Below are positions 24,311 through 26,433 of a stretch of 26,433 bases of DNA, in pieces. Source of the stretch: a virus. The stretch is taken from positions 1 through 26,433 of the IMG/VR virus record IMGVR_UViG_3300042542_000350; one strand, 5' to 3'. Each line of letters starts with the position of its first letter. Position 1 is the stretch's first letter. The notes beneath the pieces were generated by a model that saw only the letters and a program-made list of their open reading frames with translations, did not search any database and had not been told where the DNA came from. The position numbers were made by a program, and so were the translations under genes.

Positions 24311-24353
24311 AAAGTCTCCTTCATTAGGTAGCTTTCATGGTTTTACTGATTAG

Positions 24354-24381
24354 TTTGTCTTGCAAAAAGTGCATACTTTGC
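24354..24381 (+). promoter_or_regulatory. pqqA upstream element shared with the capsid leader
   Basis: The block order TTTGTCTT, GCAAAA, TGCATA, TTTGC occurs here with short gaps and also, in the same order with slightly longer gaps, at 5671-5705 upstream of the capsid gene. It lies 42 bases before the pqqA start, in the only space where pqqA could have its own promoter. A clear -10/-35 pair at 17 spacing is not visible, so this may be an activator site or a phage-type promoter. The rest of 24382-24422 holds a small ACAAG/CTTGT inverted repeat (24385-24402) and an AAGGA ribosome site. Confidence 0.4.
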
Positions 24382-24422
24382 GTAACAAGTAATCTTGCTT
24401 GTCATAGATAAGGACTAACACC

Positions 24423-24494
24423 ATGTGGACAACTCCAGCAGCTACTGAAATGCGCTTTGGCTTCGAAGTTACAATGTACGTAATGAATAAATAA
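24423..24494 (+). CDS. pqqA: PqqA, precursor peptide of the cofactor PQQ
   Basis: The 23-codon frame encodes a near-consensus PqqA: MWTTPAATEMRFGFEVT followed by MYVMNK. It has the family W2, P5, R11, G13 and the E-x3-Y motif at Glu15 and Tyr19. In known pathways PqqE, a radical SAM enzyme, with PqqD joins these two side chains to begin PQQ synthesis, and proteases and PqqB/C finish it. Length equals the short form of the family. No pqqB-E gene is in the window, so host enzymes would be required. An AAGGA site lies eight bases upstream. It is the only rightward gene in a leftward region, which implies its own transcript. The 3' end overlaps the next leftward gene by 26 bases. Chance occurrence is very unlikely. 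Confidence 0.92.
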   Translation: MWTTPAATEMRFGFEVTMYVMNK

Positions 24495-24669
24495 GCCAAG
24501 CATACAATGATAAGGCAATGCCTACGGAGATCTTTGTTGCTCTCCAGATGCGTTGCCTTTTCTCTTTAGGTGACTCCATTGTCACCTCGTATTCATAGCC
24601 ATTGATCTCTTTAAATGAGCGTGGATAACGCCATTCAAAAGCATTGAAGTTAGTTTTTATTTGTTTCAT
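24469..24669 (-). CDS. Small membrane protein, 66 aa, convergent with pqqA
   Basis: The 66-residue leftward protein has a charged aromatic N-terminus (FNAFEWRYPRSFKEINGYEYEV), a basic region (SPKEKRQRIWRATK) and one C-terminal hydrophobic segment (ISVGIALSLYAWLIYSL), so it is probably anchored with the tail in the membrane. An AAAGGA site lies before its ATG. Its start is 20 bases inside the ERF gene end, and its last 26 bases are antisense to the end of pqqA. No family is recognised. Confidence 0.62.
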   Translation of the reverse strand: MKQIKTNFNAFEWRYPRSFKEINGYEYEVTMESPKEKRQRIWRATKISVGIALSLYAWLIYSLRTL

Positions 24670-25387
24670 TTGATTGTCCTTTCGTTCTGTTGATTCTAGT
24701 GGCTTGTCTGCCTATGTATAGAACCTTCTTATCTACGGGTAAGCGATCTAATGTCGGTAAGTTTACGTCTATTAGTGCCTTGAGTTTTGCTATCTTATCC
24801 TCTGTTGGTAGGCTAGAATTAACTAGCTGTTCAGACATTGCATCAAAATTCTTCTCCCATGTCAATAGATCTGGGCAACTAATTGCCTCTTTGTTGGGAA
24901 TAAAGAAGGATAAAGAGTTAGTTTGTGGCTTTTTTACAACACTGCCAGCTCTTTCTGTAGCTAGATTACCATCATCATCCTCTGGGGCTATGCCACAAGT
25001 AGCCATAAGGCTATATCTACGGGCATAAGTGAGGGCTGATCCATATCCTTGTGGGTCTTGTTTAGGTGCTGGTACATGTAAGATACCACCTGTTAAAGTC
25101 TCACCACTTTCGTGGATTAATATAGTCTCAATCTTGACACCGCTTTCACAATCGTGCGTCTGTTGGATGAGTGCAATACCATTGTTGTTGAGTGCATCCA
25201 ATACAGCTTCAATACATCCATCTAAAGACACATACTTAGATCTAAAGTGTGGATTCGTTGATGTCTTGAGTGCTGGTGCAAACTCTTTCTGTGCCTTAAC
25301 AAAGGCTGTTGCGATAGTTTTCATACTTTTCTCCTGTTGTTGTAATTCATTCATAACTTCTGTTTCAAAACGATCTTGATCGTTCAT
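24650..25387 (-). CDS. ERF-family single-strand annealing recombinase
   Basis: The protein shows ERF hallmarks: FVKAQKEFAPALKTSTNPHFRSKYVSLDGCIEAV, then NNNGIALIQQTHD, and a conserved QGYGSALTYARRYSLMATCGIAPEDDDGN. ERF proteins anneal complementary single strands for phage recombination and replication. The frame opens at 25387 in TAATG with the upstream gene (245 residues). A second in-frame ATG at 25324 has a much stronger AGGAG site six bases away and would give 224 residues, still including the whole conserved domain; this may be the true start. With the YqaJ exonuclease upstream it forms an exonuclease-annealase pair. Confidence 0.92.
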   Translation of the reverse strand: MNDQDRFETEVMNELQQQEKSMKTIATAFVKAQKEFAPALKTSTNPHFRSKYVSLDGCIEAVLDALNNNGIALIQQTHDCESGVKIETILIHESGETLTGGILHVPAPKQDPQGYGSALTYARRYSLMATCGIAPEDDDGNLATERAGSVVKKPQTNSLSFFIPNKEAISCPDLLTWEKNFDAMSEQLVNSSLPTEDKIAKLKALIDVNLPTLDRLPVDKKVLYIGRQATRINRTKGQSNETNKN

Positions 25388-25851
25388 TATCTAATTGCAG
25401 AGGCTATCTTGTCTAGTCTGCCTTCCTTTTCTAAAGCTGCTAACTGATTCATAGCTGTAGCTGCTCGCTCTAATAACTCTACATAACGATTAAGTCTTTC
25501 AAAGTTAGCTGCTTTCTCTACCCTTGCTAAACCTTGCAATAACTTTTCTTCTGCGTCTTTAACTGAGCTTGCTGCTTTCTTTGCATCACTAGAAAACAAT
25601 TCCTCAACCTGATTGAATTGATTGTACTGTTTTTTAAATGTTGTGATTGCTGTTTCTAAGTGTGATTCTGCTTTTTCAATATCTGTTGATATCATTTTGG
25701 CTTTCCTTTCAAATAAATAATTGTTGTTAATAAGTCTTGCTGCTGCTGTTAAAAAATCTTTGTCTGCAAACTTAGGGCCAAGCTTATCGTGACCAAATGG
25801 CTTTAACCCTATATCTTCAAAAGACTTTGTTGCTAAATCATAATGTCTCAT
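25387..25851 (-). CDS. Coiled-coil protein between exonuclease and annealase genes
   Basis: The 154-residue protein is mostly helical and charged after residue 50 (ISTDIEKAESHLETAITTFKKQYNQFNQVEELFSSDAKK..), predicted as coiled coil, with an N-terminal part that lists LGPKFADKDFLTAAARLI. No enzymatic motif is seen. It overlaps the exonuclease stop in ATGA and ends in TAATG with the ERF gene, so it is co-translated with the recombination pair and may link them or bind DNA. An internal ATG at residue 53 (25695) has a GGAAAG element and could start a shorter form. Confidence 0.65.
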   Translation of the reverse strand: MRHYDLATKSFEDIGLKPFGHDKLGPKFADKDFLTAAARLINNNYLFERKAKMISTDIEKAESHLETAITTFKKQYNQFNQVEELFSSDAKKAASSVKDAEEKLLQGLARVEKAANFERLNRYVELLERAATAMNQLAALEKEGRLDKIASAIR

Positions 25852-26433
25852 ATGCGATCCTTGATAGATAGTTTAGATTGCCTGATAACATAGGCTTCCT
25901 TAGCTGGCACAGTCTTTGCTGGCTGTGCTTTGTAAGAACGCATAGGCCATGAGATTTTGTAACGACCCGCATTACATACTTCGTGATCTCTCATATGCTC
26001 CATAATGTTGATTTGTAAGCGATCAATCTGTGCTTCTAACTCCGCGATTTGCTCACGAATTGTGATGATCTTCTCAGCTTGGATCTCAACTTCGGGTAAC
26101 TCAATCGTACTCTTTTCCGCACGATCAAACACGCGACTAGCTTCAAAAGAGTTTTGTAAGTCATACCATTCAATCTCTTGATTGGTTTTGTACTTATTCA
26201 AACGCTCTTGAAAATCCTCTACTGCATTGTGAATCATGTTGATGTGATCTTCATTAATAGGATATAAAAATATGCGTAATGTTGTGCCTTTGTATAACAC
26301 ACAAAGAGCGCCCCATGATGCTTTCATAATATCCATTTGACCTTGTAACTGTATGACACCACGATAAGGCGCTGGCTCATTCTCGACTTCCTGAGCTGTG
26401 AGTTTAGCTTCTAAGATACCATAGCCATCGAGC
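25848..26433 (-). CDS. YqaJ-like exonuclease (5' truncated by window)
   Basis: The leftward frame is open to the right edge, so the N-terminus is missing; the ATG at 26336 is internal. The visible 194 residues begin LDGYGILEAKLTAQEVENEPAPYRGVIQLQGQM, with the E-x-K core of PD-(D/E)xK nucleases (the Glu and Lys of LEAK) and the following QLQ-QM, as in YqaJ viral recombinases. A charged coiled-coil region (residues about 95-145 of the visible part) and a C-terminal segment GRYKISWPMRS.. end in AYVIRQSKLSIKDRI, typical for this family. It resects double-stranded ends for the ERF protein encoded downstream. Confidence 0.88.
   Translation of the reverse strand, partial: LDGYGILEAKLTAQEVENEPAPYRGVIQLQGQMDIMKASWGALCVLYKGTTLRIFLYPINEDHINMIHNAVEDFQERLNKYKTNQEIEWYDLQNSFEASRVFDRAEKSTIELPEVEIQAEKIITIREQIAELEAQIDRLQINIMEHMRDHEVCNAGRYKISWPMRSYKAQPAKTVPAKEAYVIRQSKLSIKDRI

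Noticed and set aside
25029-25379. 116-codon + frame opposite the ERF gene
   Set aside because: Antisense to the conserved ERF core; no ribosome site or domain.
1-26433. tRNA genes, CRISPR arrays, insertion sequences, integrase or att site
   Set aside because: I saw no cloverleaf-like segments, spaced direct repeats, transposase motifs or integrase signatures in the window.

Overview
This window is a 26.4 kb AT-rich piece of a lytic-looking, short-tailed phage (podovirus) genome, cut at both ends: the large terminase gene lacks its 5' part at the left edge and a YqaJ-type exonuclease lacks its 5' part at the right edge. The head and tail gene order, the T7-type tail-fibre N-terminus, the two-part tail tube and the set of internal virion proteins all point to a podovirus. 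No RNA polymerase, DNA polymerase, integrase or repressor is visible here.

Layout. Positions 1-23515 are one rightward late block. It starts with packaging (terminase, an acetyltransferase-like T7 gp13-type protein), followed by a run of tightly overlapping small genes, the portal, a Bbp19-like protein and the scaffold. A strong rho-independent terminator and a candidate promoter then precede the major capsid gene. After it come a small capsid-associated protein, tail tubes A and B, four internal virion/ejection-type proteins and a long repetitive tail fibre. The block ends with a lysis/cell-surface cluster (two small membrane proteins, two exported proteins, a coiled-coil membrane protein, a SprT-like metalloprotease, a 3TM holin-like protein, a GH24 lysozyme) and a metallophosphoesterase. 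Positions 23602-26433 are a leftward block: YqaJ exonuclease, a coiled-coil protein, an ERF annealing protein, a small membrane protein, a SleB-like cell-wall hydrolase and two small proteins. The two blocks converge at about 23516-23601.

The standout is a 23-codon gene at 24423-24494 on the + strand, alone among leftward genes, encoding a near-consensus PqqA, the ribosomally made precursor peptide of the redox cofactor pyrroloquinoline quinone (PQQ). It carries the Glu and Tyr that PqqE cross-links (E-x3-Y) and has the usual family length. Its upstream region shares ordered sequence blocks with the region upstream of the major capsid gene. My inference is that the phage supplies extra PqqA to a PQQ-making host. 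With the low-GC composition, this suggests a methylotroph using PQQ-dependent methanol dehydrogenase, for example the OM43/LD28 (Methylophilales) type; the sequence alone does not prove the host.

How it works together: terminase, portal, scaffold and capsid build and fill the head; the tail tubes, internal proteins and fibre deliver DNA; holin, lysozyme and associated surface proteins release progeny; YqaJ plus ERF form a recombination pair; and pqqA is a candidate auxiliary metabolic gene probably transcribed from its own signal.
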